Shown here: piece after piece, positions 50,499 through 62,504 of the stretch
Layout of the letters: every line of letters starts with the position of its first letter
Numbering within the stretch: the stretch's first letter is position 1
Assembly: GCA_963989245.1 (NCBI GenBank)
Contig: OZ022342.1
Coordinates: forward strand, 55,575,478 to 55,639,477
Length of the DNA stretch: 64,000 bases
Direction: 5' to 3'
DNA from: Nansenia antarctica
Lineage: Eukaryota; Chordata; Actinopteri; Argentiniformes; Microstomatidae
Notes under the pieces: model-generated
What the model was told of the DNA's origin: nothing
The model's input: only the letters and a program-made list of their open reading frames with translations
Databases searched by the model: none
Translations under genes and position numbers: made by a program

Positions 50499-51030
50499 AT
50501 TCAGTTTAAACCAAACCAGGCATAACCTCCAGTAAAGTCAGATTACCTTTGAAAAGTAACTGTGTATCTTAGTCAAGCAGAAATGTATCAAAGGAGGAAA
50601 CAAATACAATAGATCTAACGACCGCATTCAAAAGGTTTCATACATACATCCCTCCCCTTATCGGTTACAGTTGCAAAACAATACTTGCAGAGGTGTTACT
50701 AAAAAGCAAATGCACAAAAGCCACATGGCAATCAAGAGATGTGCAAAAGTTTGAATAATTTGTAGATAAAAACAGTTGAATGTTGTTGTTTTTTTAAAAC
50801 AATGTGTGTGCATATATACACTCCCATATGCACTGTCGAGTAACAGAATGGCAAAGATGGAGCAGATTTTGTATTAATGGTTAAAATGACTTGAATGAAG
50901 AGAACGCTTTAGCTTTATCTGTTACAAATTTCATGATAGGGGTATAAAACAGCATATAACCCACATAGCTACACGCTACAAAGAAAAAGCTAACATTTAT
51001 TCACGCTCACCCCTGCCATTTCTCTTCCAT

Positions 51031-51153
51031 GGGTGGAATCCTAACTCGAGATCTCGACGTACCTACATTTGCTTACTTTTTGCATTGCTGTCAACGGGAA
51101 GTTTACACAATGTTTCGTGTCACGCCCGTGGATCACGAGTTAGGATTCCACCC
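51031..51153. mobile_element. Short palindromic MITE, family unknown
   Basis: GGGTGGAATCCTAACTCG at the left is mirrored by CGAGTTAGGATTCCACCC at the right, giving perfect 18-base inverted ends around a 123-base element. No target duplication could be identified. It probably lies in the dgcr2 3'UTR. Confidence 0.65.
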
Positions 51154-52359
51154 TAAGTGTACCCATTGACTAACCCAGGGATGCACCGTCAATGCTCAGA
51201 TCCCACAACAAAACAATCAAGATCACAGTCTACTTCTCATCCAAGAAAAGTACCAAGACGATACACAACGCAACATCTACTTCAACAAGAACTCATGAAT
51301 GAAATTTCATACATCATAGCAACATTCTTGAGACATTAGGGCAACACAATGTTGTCACAACAGTAGCTCATATAAAGACATGTTTATAATAATTTCCTAT
51401 GTGTGTTAGTTGGGGCCAACACTAACCGTACCGTAGAATTTCTGCAAGGTTAAAAAACCTCTTGTAGCAAAATGTTTCTTCTTCTTTTTTTTCCTATTTT
51501 CTACCCAAATTTGTGCTATTAATCTGGAAGACGTCTTCGCATATCAGACTGATTAGAGAGATCAGGGAAAATAATGTACCTCATTCAAGGAAAAGACATA
51601 GTAGATCTAAGACATTGCAAAAGGGAGGACAGGCAGGTGGACATTTTTCCTATGTGTAATAGTGTTTTGTTTATCCATCAACTGAGAGTCTAACCTTTGC
51701 CTTCATGTTATTAGCAGTATGGTTATATAAACAAAGTAAGATGAACTCAAGCCTACATGGATCCATCTTCCTCCTCCACTGTTAGCTTGTATTGGATTCT
51801 GACTAGAGGTACAGTATATCTAACAGGCACAGACCTGAGGACGTATTTACATTAGGGCATCTTTGATCATGAGGCTTAAACCTAAAAACAGAGAATTCAA
51901 AAAGCTTTGTCCAATGAAAACCAGAAGCAGCTCAGCCTCCTCCGCTGGGTGTACCGTTAGTCTTCTCTATACAGAACTATGTTTTCCGGCTCATTTTGAC
52001 TCCTCTGTGTACCGCCAGCCGGTCTGTGTTCACCTGTAGAGAAACAGTCTGCTCCACTACACCGTCTTTACCTATAGAGGACATGTCTGACCGACACACT
52101 CAACTTCACCAGTTCGACAGACCAGTCTGATTCTCATCACAGTCACACCTCAAGGAGTAAACTGGTCCATCTCCAAATACTGTCTATAGAATCTCTCCAT
52201 CCATCCATCCAACCATCCATATATCCCTTTCCAGTCCCATATCAACCCTTCTCTTAGATGATGGACCAGTCTGCTCTGGAGCAGTGAGCCGCTGTTCTCC
52301 CTCCGTCCATGGGTCCAGACCGGTGCAGCTCCCCTCCCCCCCCCCCCCTCCCCTCAGTC

Positions 52360-55300
52360 CTATACCACGGTGCTCAGAGAAGAGCTGCTGCTGCAGTCTG
52401 CAGGCATGGCGTCAGGGTCGTGGCCGTCGGTGGGGGTGTCAGGCCCCACCAGGAGGGTGCTGCTGTCGATGGAGTCCTCTCGCTCCTGTGAGGATGGCAC
52501 GGTGTCTGGCTCAGGAACAGAGACGCCTGGAGTGTCTGTCTGGAGCACGTCCCCCATGGCCATGGCATTCATCCGACCAGGAATCATGGGAATCCCGTTA
52601 CGCCCTGGGGAGCGAAACAAGAACAGTGAGGAGAGGGATCAGCCAGAGACTCAAACCTTTTTATGAGTACTGTACACAGTAAATATGTTTAGGACCCTGG
52701 CCATAGTCAGTATTTGTTCTATGGCTGAGCTTGTTTTTGAGAACCTACCAAGGTCTACGTAGAGGATGCTGTCAGCGTTGATGGAGGCTTCATATGGAGG
52801 AGGGGGGTCGTCTGGGTGTTGGATGTCAGGGTATTTATAGGCAGCATAGGGCGGGGGAGGCTCCTGGAAGTGAAAGGCTCCTCCCTCTCCATCGTCAGAG
52901 AGGTGCAGGGGTGTAAGGCCAGTGCCAAAAGCATCCGGGCCATAGTCAAAACCAGGGACTCGACGTCCAAGGTTAAAATGGTGTACTGAGGGTGGAGTAA
53001 AAAAAAAAGACCTCAGACAATACTTCGCAAACAGCACATATCAAACTTCTAGATTCATCTAGGTACCAGATAGGCAACAACATGAGACTAGATATTCCTT
53101 GTGCTTGCGACAAAGCAATTTTTGGGTGGATAGAATTGGTCATAGTGTGTATCAGATATGGTGGAACGTGTGCTTACGGTTTCCTCCAATGAGTGTTTCG
53201 ATGCGCTCACGTCGCCGCTGCCGGAGCCTGTGCACCATGAAGAGCAGCAGAGACAGAATGAGGAAGGAGGAGATACAGCTGACGATCAGACGCATCCCAC
53301 TGGCCATGGAGTCAAACAGGCTGCTCCCGTCTGAGAGGGGGAGAGAGAGAGATCAAATGTTAAAGAGACTGATAGGTCAATTGAGACATTTCAAATCACC
53401 ACACACGCATTCCGCTGAGCAATAAAAATTACAGTGCCTGATATTGTTGGAATTCAACAACAAGGGGTGACCTCTGATAAGTGAAATACAAGAGAGCAAA
53501 GAGCTCCACCCTGTGGGACATTTCCACACCTCTGTAGTTCTTGTATTGGGTACTGAAGCACAGGAAAGGCCGAGTGGGGTGAGCAGTTAAGTCAGTACCT
53601 GGGTCAAGGCATGTGAACTTGCAGCACTCCTTGGGGTCCTTGCGGAAGTGCAGGCAGCCCTGCGGTCTCTCGCACAGCGCGGCCACGCACATTTCTGGCT
53701 CGCCGTCGTGACATGTGCAGCTCAGACAAGGGTCGTCCCCCTTCGGGATGAAGTAGTACCCCTCGTTCACCACTTGGTCCTTAATGTCCACACATGTTTG
53801 CCCTGTTAAAGCAATTGAAGGTTTGAGACAACAAACAAACAAACAAACAAACATATAAGTCTTCTCCTCTTTAGGATCACATAAACGAGACAGAATTGTA
53901 TTTATTTTATGCCTGAATCAACCGTCTTTAAGCTTAGCATTTTCATCTTCCTTGTTTATCTACTTCTATCTATCTTTAGTCTCCTGCCGGGTTCTAGAAT
54001 GCATCAGCGTTAACCTATATCAGTCATTGATTGATAAGGGCACACGTACTCCTCTTGCACAGGAAGGGGAACTTCTTGTAGCAGTTCTCAGCGTGCCAGC
54101 TGTGGAGGCCACGCTCGTTCATGCTCTTGATCTGGAAGCGCTGCAGCTGGGCACAGAAGACGTTGTCCTGAGTCGGAGACGCTCCTTCAAAATGTATGTC
54201 CTTCGGAGGCAGAAACACCTGCATCGACCCTGTTAAGTATCACACAGAGAACACTGTAAGCCTCACGCCAAATGCCGCCTGCCCTTGCTGTTTACGGAGA
54301 ATGACAGGTGTAATAGGTTAACAAATCCTGACAGTGATAGGGCGTAGTTACAATTATTCCCTAATACTTTTGTTCAGTCATGAGAGAATACCGACCATTG
54401 AATCAAAACGATTCTGAACATACCTTTATATGCCACCTCCCAACGGCCCTCCAGTGAATGGTTCTGATTGGTGATCACATACTGGTAGCCCACCCAGAAC
54501 CTGAGGCAGAGAGAAAGCAGATCAAATATTACATATATACACATAGAAATAAATGAGCCGCCAATAAGAGTAATGCCGGGTCAGCTGTACCATCAATCAT
54601 GAAAATACTTAAAAGTTCTATAGGTGAGTCCACAAAATAAATCACTTCAAACCCCGCACACTTACTTGCACTGATCTCTGCGCTCGCACACATTTTCGTT
54701 GAAATCCACCTCGATCTTGAGAATGAACTGGAGTTCCTCGTCTGTGACGAAGGTGGCCAGTGAGCCATTGACTCTCTGGCATGTGTCCACAGCCTGCCAG
54801 TAGTTCTCGTTCCTCAGGTATACTTTGTAACAGCTTGCGGTCTTCTCATAATGGTGCCAACCACTGGGGCACTTCTCTGTGGAGGGGAAAGGCAGTTTAG
54901 GAATGCAATTCCTAGCAACAATATGTTAAAGGAATTATTTTAGAACACTTTAAGTACGTCAAACATGTAATTGGCATAAATAGTTCCACTTTTTGGAGGC
55001 GTAGCAGTGAGAAAAATCACTGAGAAAGATTAAGGTAAGAATCTTACTGTTAAAGCGCACAGGCTGGGCCACACCAATAACATCTTCCACCTGGTCAAAG
55101 CCGTTGCCAAAGCGAAACCTCTCTTCTTTCATGGCTGTAAGAGAGGACCACAGAGACAGAGATAAAGATTGGGTTTTCAAAAAGTCATTTCTTTGACAGA
55201 CTGCTTTTAACAACTTGTCTTTTGGTCTATTAGCCATCAGATAAACTGTGCACATAACTTCGGTGGAGTTAGTCTCATATCCCTTCATGCAAAGCCTTAT

Positions 55301-58300
55301 AGCAGAACACACCCCTAATCAAACATGTGGCACAAGATGGTTGAGCTATGGAGGTCACATGCTGTGTCTAATCCTTTCAATAATTCCTATTTATGCAGCC
55401 AGAGATCCAGGGATCAGGCCTCTCTGTGGATTTAAGAAGTGGAAACAATAGGATTTTCTTCTGCGATCATAGGCTATCTAAGCATCTCCCCAGGAGAGAT
55501 CAACAAACAAAGGACTCCATAAACTGGGTTAGGAATGTGGAATAGCTATAATATAGGAACATGTACAGCTAGTGATGCTCCGATCTGATCGGCGCCGATC
55601 GGTATCGGCCGATATGGCCTTGATCGGTTTTGATCGGAGTTCTCAAAACGGCCGATCAAACATGACCGATCAGTTTACAAAATGCCGTCGCCAGTGTGGA
55701 AATATTACACAGTGTCGGAAAGAGACAACAAATATGCCGTTTGTAATGTCTGCTCAAAAGAAATACCTCGGGGAGGAACGCACGCAAGGTCTTTCAATAC
55801 CACGAATATCATACGGCATTTGCTGCGTTCGTCGATTCGCTCAGAGAGCGCCGAAGCGCACACTGGGCTCGACGTCATAAAGGGACCGAGTGCTTTGATT
55901 GGACGAGAGGCGTTCCACGAGTGCTGGTCAGAGTTCCAGCGCGACTTCACGAGCGTAGTGTAGGTAGTGTTCACCGACGTCATGTGACCCCGCGAGCAGG
56001 AAGTCACTTGGCCCATAGCAACAACAACTATTAGCGCGTGAGTTTTAGGTCTTCCTCTGTGCACCTTGCACAAGTGTAGATAGCGAGCGACTTTTCAGCA
56101 GCAGGACATATTTTAGATGATAAGAGGAACAGGCTGAGTGCCAAAAACGCTGAGATGCTTGTATTTCTCAAGGCTAATCTGCCAGTGATGCTGCTTAATC
56201 AGAAGTAAGGTTTGAGTCTGAAATCTCCTTAGGTGCAATGTTTTGTTTTTTTGTTTTATTGATTATTGCTGACTTGCTGTCTTATCTCCTCCTAAATATG
56301 ACTTGAAACTGACTGACTTGAAACAGTATTTTATATTTGGCTATAGCCTGTTTATGTTGCAGTTTAGTTTGGGTATGTTTATTGTTCCTCAGGAAAGCTA
56401 CAGTTACAGTATAAGCTCCAAGTTCTCTAAGAGCCCCTAGTTCCTCTCATTCGAGTGGAATGTTGCACATTTGATGTGACAGTGTACATTTTATTTATTA
56501 TGATTTTTATTTTCACATTTTATTTGTTTTTCCTGAAGTAAGCTACAGGTGGTTGTGAATTCAATAAAACAGATGGTCGTCAATTCATGATACTTTCTCA
56601 TCTCCTAATTTCATTTAAATACTTAATATACAATGTCAATGGTGTTAAGAATAATTTAAAACATAAATAATGCTACACAATAAATAGAATGCTTCAATTG
56701 CCATTTTCGACGCTGTGATCGGTGATCGGTGATATCGGATCGGCAGATCACTGATTCCAGTGATCGGTGATCGGTGATCGGCACCAAAAACCCTGATCGG
56801 AGCATCTCTATGTACAGCTATTCAGAATGAGTTTGGTGTCTCTCCCGGGCCGAGACTAAGAAAGTTGTCTTTAAGTTATTTTTCTAAGGATCAGACTGCT
56901 ACTGTTCAGCATGTATTCTTCTAAATTGGGGATGCATAACGATCAGTGTACTACTGTGAAATGGGACAAATCATTTAGCCTATGCTTGGCAGGAAAGTCA
57001 GAGTAAAGGCCCTTGCAAACCAATGCGTTTTTTACGTGCGTTTTTTACGTCCGTTAAAAAAATAAATTAGAACTCATGTTGTGTCAATCACGCTTGCACA
57101 CCGAATCCGTAATATTCGTCCGTAAAAAAAAAAACGGAACAGGTTCGATTTTCTGCGTTTTTCGCGTCCGTCAAAAGCCTTTTGAGAGTTGTTATTGACC
57201 ACTCCGCCATGGTATAGACTGGGACACATCGTCAAATTAGAACTGCAGGACAGTTGGATTAATGTTTACGGAAGTACATGTCTCAAGTATTATCTCGGCG
57301 GTTAGTCGAGTGAAAGAAAACAACATACAGATGATAATTCACACAATATAATACCACGAAAGCGTACGGCACTAAACAATAACATTCATTTGGGCAGCAT
57401 CACTAAACAATAACATTCATTTGGGCAGCATCATACTCAAACTCAGGCAGAAGGGCAGGGTCCGGGCAGGTGCACACACTGTCACAGACTGCCAGTGCAT
57501 CATACATCATTCAGCTGGTTATAGCTGTTTCTTTTTCTATTCTACTATTCTATTCTACTTCTGCGTCTCCCTGGGTATTCCTAAACCAGATGGCAAACAG
57601 TAAAGAAATGCCACAATATACCAGGACTTAAGAAACGAGATGCCCAACAAAGGATTTGACAAACCCTGGCCTATTTTGCGCAACAAGTAGACTCTGATGC
57701 AGCGGAGACAGGGTTGCCAGATGGGCTGGTTTTTGGTGGATTTAGCCATTTTTAGACTGTGGTTAGGTTGGAAATTCTCAATCCCATCTGGCAACCCTGA
57801 GCGGAGAGTCTACACATGGTATGATTACAGATATCACACTGCAGGAGATGCACACCACGCTTTGTTAAAAGAAATAAAGATTTATTGTACTTTTCTACTG
57901 ATAATACATTCTACTGATGTGGTCTACCATTTGGTTTTAGTTATATTGCTCTCAGTTGTTTGTACCTTTTGCTAAATCAAGCATTTAGAATGTGGAGTGC
58001 ATATTGCGAAAGTTCGCAACGTAAAAAAACGCAACGGACCGGTGTGCAAGGTCTCTGTGCGTAACGTTTTTTTCGGATGACGGATTTAAAAATATGCATG
58101 CGAAAACGCACGCATTGGTGTGCAAAGACCTTAAGAGTGAGGTCTCCGCTAGGCGTAAGAGGTGTGTTACTCACGGGGACAGTCCATCTCATCGCTCTTG
58201 TCCTCACAGGCCGTCCAGCCGTCACACTGCCAGGACATGGGGATGCATTGCATCTTACCACTGCGGCAGGCAAACTGCCCAGGGCTGCAGCGCAGCTCTG

Positions 58301-58768
58301 AAACACAACAGAGGGAGAAAGATACATAAAGACATACATACACACAGCGCCCCCTGGATTATTCTCATAGTTACTACAACATAGTATTCGGTGTCCTCTA
58401 GCATTGCTCACAGATTGTTTATGAATAGAAAGACATACCTTTCAGTAGCAAGATTTACCTTTCAGTACAGCTTTTACTAGGCTAATATACAAGGACATAC
58501 AGTGCATTCAATAAGAATTCACCTCCCTGGACTTTTTCCACATTATGTTATAACCTGGCTTTAACATTTTATTTACGTTTTTTGTCACTGATCTACACAC
58601 AATAGCACTTTGAGTTGCAGTTCATGTACGAAAGGCGCGATATAAATAAAGCTTTACTTACTTACAATCCCCCACAATGTCAAGTATGTATTTTAAATGT
58701 TTACTAGGCTAATTAATAAAAAAATAATAAAGCTGATTCAATTGCTATGACACTTCTTAAAGTAGCCT

Positions 58769-58821
<53 letters not shown>

Positions 58822-61593
58822 AGGGGTTGAATACTTATTGACTTGCATTTCAGCTTTTAATGTACACTTTTTTCAGCATAATAATCTCAAATGGAATGAG
58901 GGACTGCATTAGCGACCAGAAAGGTATAATGCTGTGTAATTGCTGAATAACGCTTAAACAAGACTTATGAATCGATATTTTGTGTGCTACAATGAAATTA
59001 AAAAGACTAAAGAGAGTAAGTGAACATCGGTCTTATGACCGAGTTCTTTCGGGGGTGGCCTTCAAAAGAACAAGGGACAGCCTATATTCTAAAAACACTC
59101 ATATGATATCACTAAAATAAATAGGCTATATGAAAATATCATTTGTGAGTGCTATTGACAATCCTTAGGAACAGCATAACCTATCACCAAGGATAATGGG
59201 GAACACAAAAAGGACATATCCTTAGTATCTAAAAATAGGCCTAGAAAATACCCTTCTTGTATTTGTGTGTCTCTCTATCCCTTAGTATCACAGGAGCTGT
59301 GGTAAATGGGTCAGCGTCTCTGTGCCATGTGTGATTAACATGAGTCGTGCCACAGCATCAGGGTTGCCGCTGTCTGGGTATTTCCTATAAAGAGTGACTA
59401 CTAACGGTCTAAGAAGCAGAAAGAAATCGTCTGACCTAACAACATGACAAGCACTGGATGGAAACCTCAGGGGTGTCATCGAAACAATAATTAGAGATTC
59501 CTGTGAATGTCGCTTAACCTTGTTGGATAAGCTGTCCTCATATGCATCTGTTATATGGGAAATTCAACAGAGGTGCATGCTGAAGGCAGAGAGAGTGGTA
59601 GAGTAACCTAAATAGCAGGAGACCGACAGACCACTAACATCCACTGCACTAACAGAGGAGATATGCTGCTTACCTGACAATAATCTTGCCAGAGCTAGCC
59701 GTGGACCTGAAACAAAACAAAAAAGCAATGTCTGATGAACTAACCTTTAAATCTCAATCCTGTTTGGGCATGTTCAACTAAATAGAGAGGTTTAAGGGAA
59801 GGCTTGGGATGAAGCATTAGCCTGGGGCGACAGAGCAACGACAAAACACATCTTATTTCTGCTCAAGAATACTGTTGGAGCATGTGTCTTGGCTCACTAG
59901 TGGTCAATGGCACTTGGGAAAATAGGGGGTATCATGACCATCTGTTCATGTGATAGAGGTGGCTGAGTTGACCTAGGACCTAACAGAGGCCAGGACCACC
60001 CAACGTTTCCAATGTTGCCACAGAGTGTCTGGAATGTTTTAGTTTTATCAATAACATCAACCAGTTCACTTCACATGCAATTACAGAATGTGGACTGGGT
60101 GGATGCTCTCATAACAACGCAAGTGTCATCATGGGTTAGGCTAGCTCCCACCCTGGCACCAAATAAAAACAAATTACAAATGGCCAATAATAGCTTCTCT
60201 CACCACCCACATCTTAACAGGTGATGGCTTTCTGTAGTGACACAAACTAAAATGTTTAGACAGTGGCCAACAATAGGATAAGCCTAATTATTTATTTACT
60301 TTCAAAGCTGTAACTTCTCTACCACTGACAAAACAAAGTCAAATGGCTGCAAGCATGACCCACTGCAGCTTTGCTCCTAAAGATGTTAAGTCCCACTCAG
60401 GTCAACCCTGTTGCTCAGATAGCCTGCCTAATCTCCTGTCCAAAAACATCCTGTTTATCGAATGTCATTGCTTCGATTCTGCCAGTTAACCATGGAATTT
60501 TATGATGATAAAAATACCCTGTACTTTGTGGGGAAGCCAGAAGAGGATGAGGATGAACAGGGTCACACAGAAATGTAGAGGGTGCCTCTCTTTGATATGA
60601 GATCCTAAATAAAAGGCTCTGTTTCTCCACCACCTCAGTAAGACTGATGCAGAGCCATATGGCCTTCTCATCGCATGGGATGAAGCATTAAGCGTGGTAT
60701 GACAGGGCCATGAGAAAATGTTAACACTCCAAAATGCAGGCTGCTAACTATGAATCTAAAAGGAGTGACATAAGAAAACATAAACAATGGAGTGATGCAA
60801 CCACGACCCGTTCGTGGGGGGGGGGGGGGGGGGGGGGGGCATTAATGAAATGTACAATGTTATTGAACTGAAATGGCCGTTGATTTGATTAGTGGGAAAT
60901 GTAGACTAATACTGATAATGTATATAGGTAGTTTAACTGTTAGTGTATATAGTATTAGGTAGCCTAACGGAGATAGGTAGCCTAACGGATACCGATAGTG
61001 TATATTATAGGTAGCCTGGCTGATCTGACGTTGGGTTCAAACACGTCTTTTCCCCTTAGCTCAACAGAAAAAAGCCCTACGACGTTGTTGGACCGAACAC
61101 ATTGTATTCGTAGTCCATGTGGATTTAAAACAGATTAACGAACCACCTTAGCGAGCAAACCCCGTGGCCAGCTACAGGACAGATGGCGGGGTCGTGTTCA
61201 CACAAGGCAGCTAACCAGCTTCGCGGTGCCTGATGTTGCAAGCAAATAATTTTGTAGTGCTGCATGATGCACTTCACAAACTACTGAGCTCTAAAAAATA
61301 AATAACCCTCCAAACCTAAATTCAGGCTATATTATTATGTCCGCGTTTGATCCACCTACGTGGTTGGACGTGGCCACAGAGCCGAACACCCAAACCCGTG
61401 CAGGCTAGCTGGCTATCGGTTATATATCCGAACAGGCAGGCCTACCGTAGCCCACGGGCATGCAAAACAGGACACAAAAAAATACAATTAATTTAATTTC
61501 ACCCGCTTTACCTGTCCGTGGTGGGTCCGTTAGAGTGAGGACGAAGAGCAGAGAGAGAAGGACCAAACTGCTGCTGTCAGCCTTCGGCAACAT
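52360..61593 (-). CDS. dgcr2: Integral membrane protein DGCR2/IDD
   Basis: Minus-strand exons: 61512-61593, optional 59674-59706, 58175-58297, 55048-55134, 54666-54876, 54424-54500, 54050-54229, 53599-53802, 53178-53330, 52749-52985 and 52360-52604. They give 532 residues (543 with the cassette; human 550). Signal peptide MLPKADSSSLVLLSLLF; LDL-receptor class A module about 31-67 (CRSGKMQC, CDGWTACEDKSDEMDC); C-type lectin-like domain about 98-253 (CPSGWHHYEK, NVFCAQLQRF, HSWHAENCYKKFPFLCK); von Willebrand C module about 254-321 (GDDPCLSCTCHDGEPEMC); one TM helix (SCISSFLILSLLLFMV) followed by basic RLRQRRRER. The tail has two PPPPY motifs, candidate WW-domain sites, and ends STVV, a possible class I PDZ ligand. 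DGCR2 is a putative adhesion receptor studied in cortical neuron development; its ligand is uncertain. Most junctions are phase 1, the usual mark of extracellular modules. Confidence 0.95.
55570..56810. mobile_element. Internally deleted hAT transposon keeping a BED zinc finger
   Basis: Ends TAGTGATGCTCCGATC and (complement of right) TAGAGATGCTCCGATC bound 1,241 bases. They are flanked by the perfect 8-base duplication TGTACAGC at 55562-55569 and 56811-56818. Near the left end a plus-strand frame from 55682 encodes VWKYYTVSERDNKYAVCNVC then THARSFNTTNIIRHL: a BED-type C2H2 finger (CxxC...H...H), the DNA-binding start of ZBED-like hAT transposases. The catalytic core and dimerisation domain are absent. 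Subterminal GATCGGTGATCGGT repeats cluster at the right. It sits in a dgcr2 intron. Confidence 0.92.
55682..55963 (+). pseudogene. Truncated hAT transposase fragment, BED zinc finger only
   Basis: The roughly 94-codon frame starts MPSPVWKYYTVSERDN and keeps a BED finger with CNVC and paired histidines. It then loses similarity to any transposase and ends without the DDE catalytic residues. It lies inside the hAT element whose ends and target duplication are intact, so it is a deletion remnant rather than a host gene. A BED finger alone could still bind the element ends if expressed. Confidence 0.8.
57007..58131. mobile_element. PIF/Harbinger-like non-autonomous DNA transposon
   Basis: The left end AGGCCCTTGCAAACCAATGC and the complement of the right end, AGGTCTTTGCACACCAATGC, are matching inverted repeats. 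Flanking TAA at 57004-57006 and 58132-58134 is the 3-base duplication expected of PIF/Harbinger. Subterminal runs of ACGTCCGT and CGTTTTTT recur at both sides. No transposase frame is visible. It ends about 40 bases past the donor of the dgcr2 LDLR-A exon (58175-58297), and it contains a nested hAT MITE. Confidence 0.75.
57709..57799. mobile_element. 91-base hAT MITE nested in the Harbinger-like element
   Basis: CAGGGTTGCCAGATGGG at the left is mirrored by CCCATCTGGCAACCCTG at the right. AGCGGAGA is duplicated exactly at 57701-57708 and 57800-57807. Being inside the 57007-58131 element with its own duplication, it inserted later. Confidence 0.9.
58497..58870. mobile_element. Tc1/mariner-like remnant interrupted by LINE-tail and (AT)n sequence
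   Basis: TACAGTGCATTCAATAAGAA with TTCACC..CTTTTTCCACATT is a typical Tc1-like left end of fish genomes. AAGGGGTTGAATACTTATTG near 58820 is the matching right-end motif. Between them lie AAAGGCGCGATATAAATAAA plus CTTACTTAC, resembling a LINE/SINE tail, and a long (AT)n tract at about 58766-58815. No transposase remains. Confidence 0.55.
59674..59706 (-). other. Candidate 33-base in-frame cassette exon of dgcr2
   Basis: On the minus strand GTTTCAG precedes and GTAAGC follows a 33-base stretch. It is phase 1 on both sides, exactly as the flanking exons 61512-61593 and 58175-58297. Inclusion adds GPRLALARLLS between the signal peptide and the LDLR-A module; skipping gives PPRTELRC, like human. 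Both forms stay in frame. Confidence 0.5.
60818..60839. repeat. Poly-G tract
   Basis: An uninterrupted run of about 22 G in the first dgcr2 intron. Such length is prone to assembly error and can form G-quadruplex. Confidence 0.85.
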
Positions 61594-62504
61594 TTATCCT
61601 CCATTCATAGTAAACTACTCTACTCGGGAATAAAATACACCGAACTACGCGAGATCAGAGAACCGCCGTCGCCTTCGACCCTAACAGCGCCGAAAATAGT
61701 TTCTACCCATTCATAGACGTTAGGAGGGGCGGCAGAAATATACCAAACGTGGAAATAAATGTAATGTTGTTGAATCGCAACCTACATAATTATTCTAAGC
61801 ACTATTTTTGGGGGGTTCGGCCTGTCCACTGTATACCAAAAGGGAAATCTAACAAGATGGCTCCGTCCTCCCATCACAACAATCCCAAACACGCGACGCA
61901 GCCTATCAGCTGGAGGCTCGGGGGCGGAGATCTGCCAGGTTATTTATTGAACACAATGTGATACTTAACACTAATGTATCCAGAGAGAGAGAGCGATACA
62001 TGCGATGAATCACTTACAATGCTTTGACTAATGATTGCAAAATTGCAATTCATTTAAATACAATCTCTACAAATACCACTGGTTTTAATTTCATTGATCA
62101 CCAACTCGGCTAATTATGCAACTGTAACACCTTTATTAGATCAGTTGTGTGTGTGTGTGTGTGTGTTGGTGTAAACTTTTCGTTGTTGATTGTTTGATAC
62201 AGTTCACTTATCACCTACATTGGCTGCTGAGACCATTGCTATGGGTGAAAGTACGCTGCCAATATCAAGTGAAAAATGTGATATTCATATAATCATGTAG
62301 TGTTTTTGTCATACTTCTTGTGACGCCATAATGTGGTTCTCCAAGCCGTTATGACACAACAGAATATGTCATAAAATCAACTTCATACACATACATATTT
62401 GAAACTAACTGATGAATGTGTTATTTATCTAATGGTCATCTGAATGCAATGGTCAGTCGACCATTATGGTGATTGTTTTATTTCACCAATCATCATAATT
62501 TACC
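61594..62504. promoter_or_regulatory. Head-to-head dgcr2 / tssk promoter interval
   Basis: The 911-base gap lies between divergent start codons. The first 120 bases upstream of dgcr2 are CpG-containing (CGCCGTCGCC, AGCGCCG), consistent with a housekeeping-type promoter. The tssk side is A-T-rich, with a (GT)n near 62147-62166 and no clear TATA box. No other gene is visible. Confidence 0.5.

Larger units (their letters stand above)
48184..52359. other. ca15-like upstream region and long dgcr2 3'UTR
   Basis: The left part holds the ca15-like promoter and a LINE/SINE-like tail (48520-48625). The right part, from about 49300 to 52359, is likely the dgcr2 3'UTR on the minus strand: TTTATT near 49301 gives AATAAA on that strand, about 3 kb after the stop. 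It carries two palindromic MITEs (50373-50498 and 51031-51153). No coding exon is supported. Confidence 0.5.
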
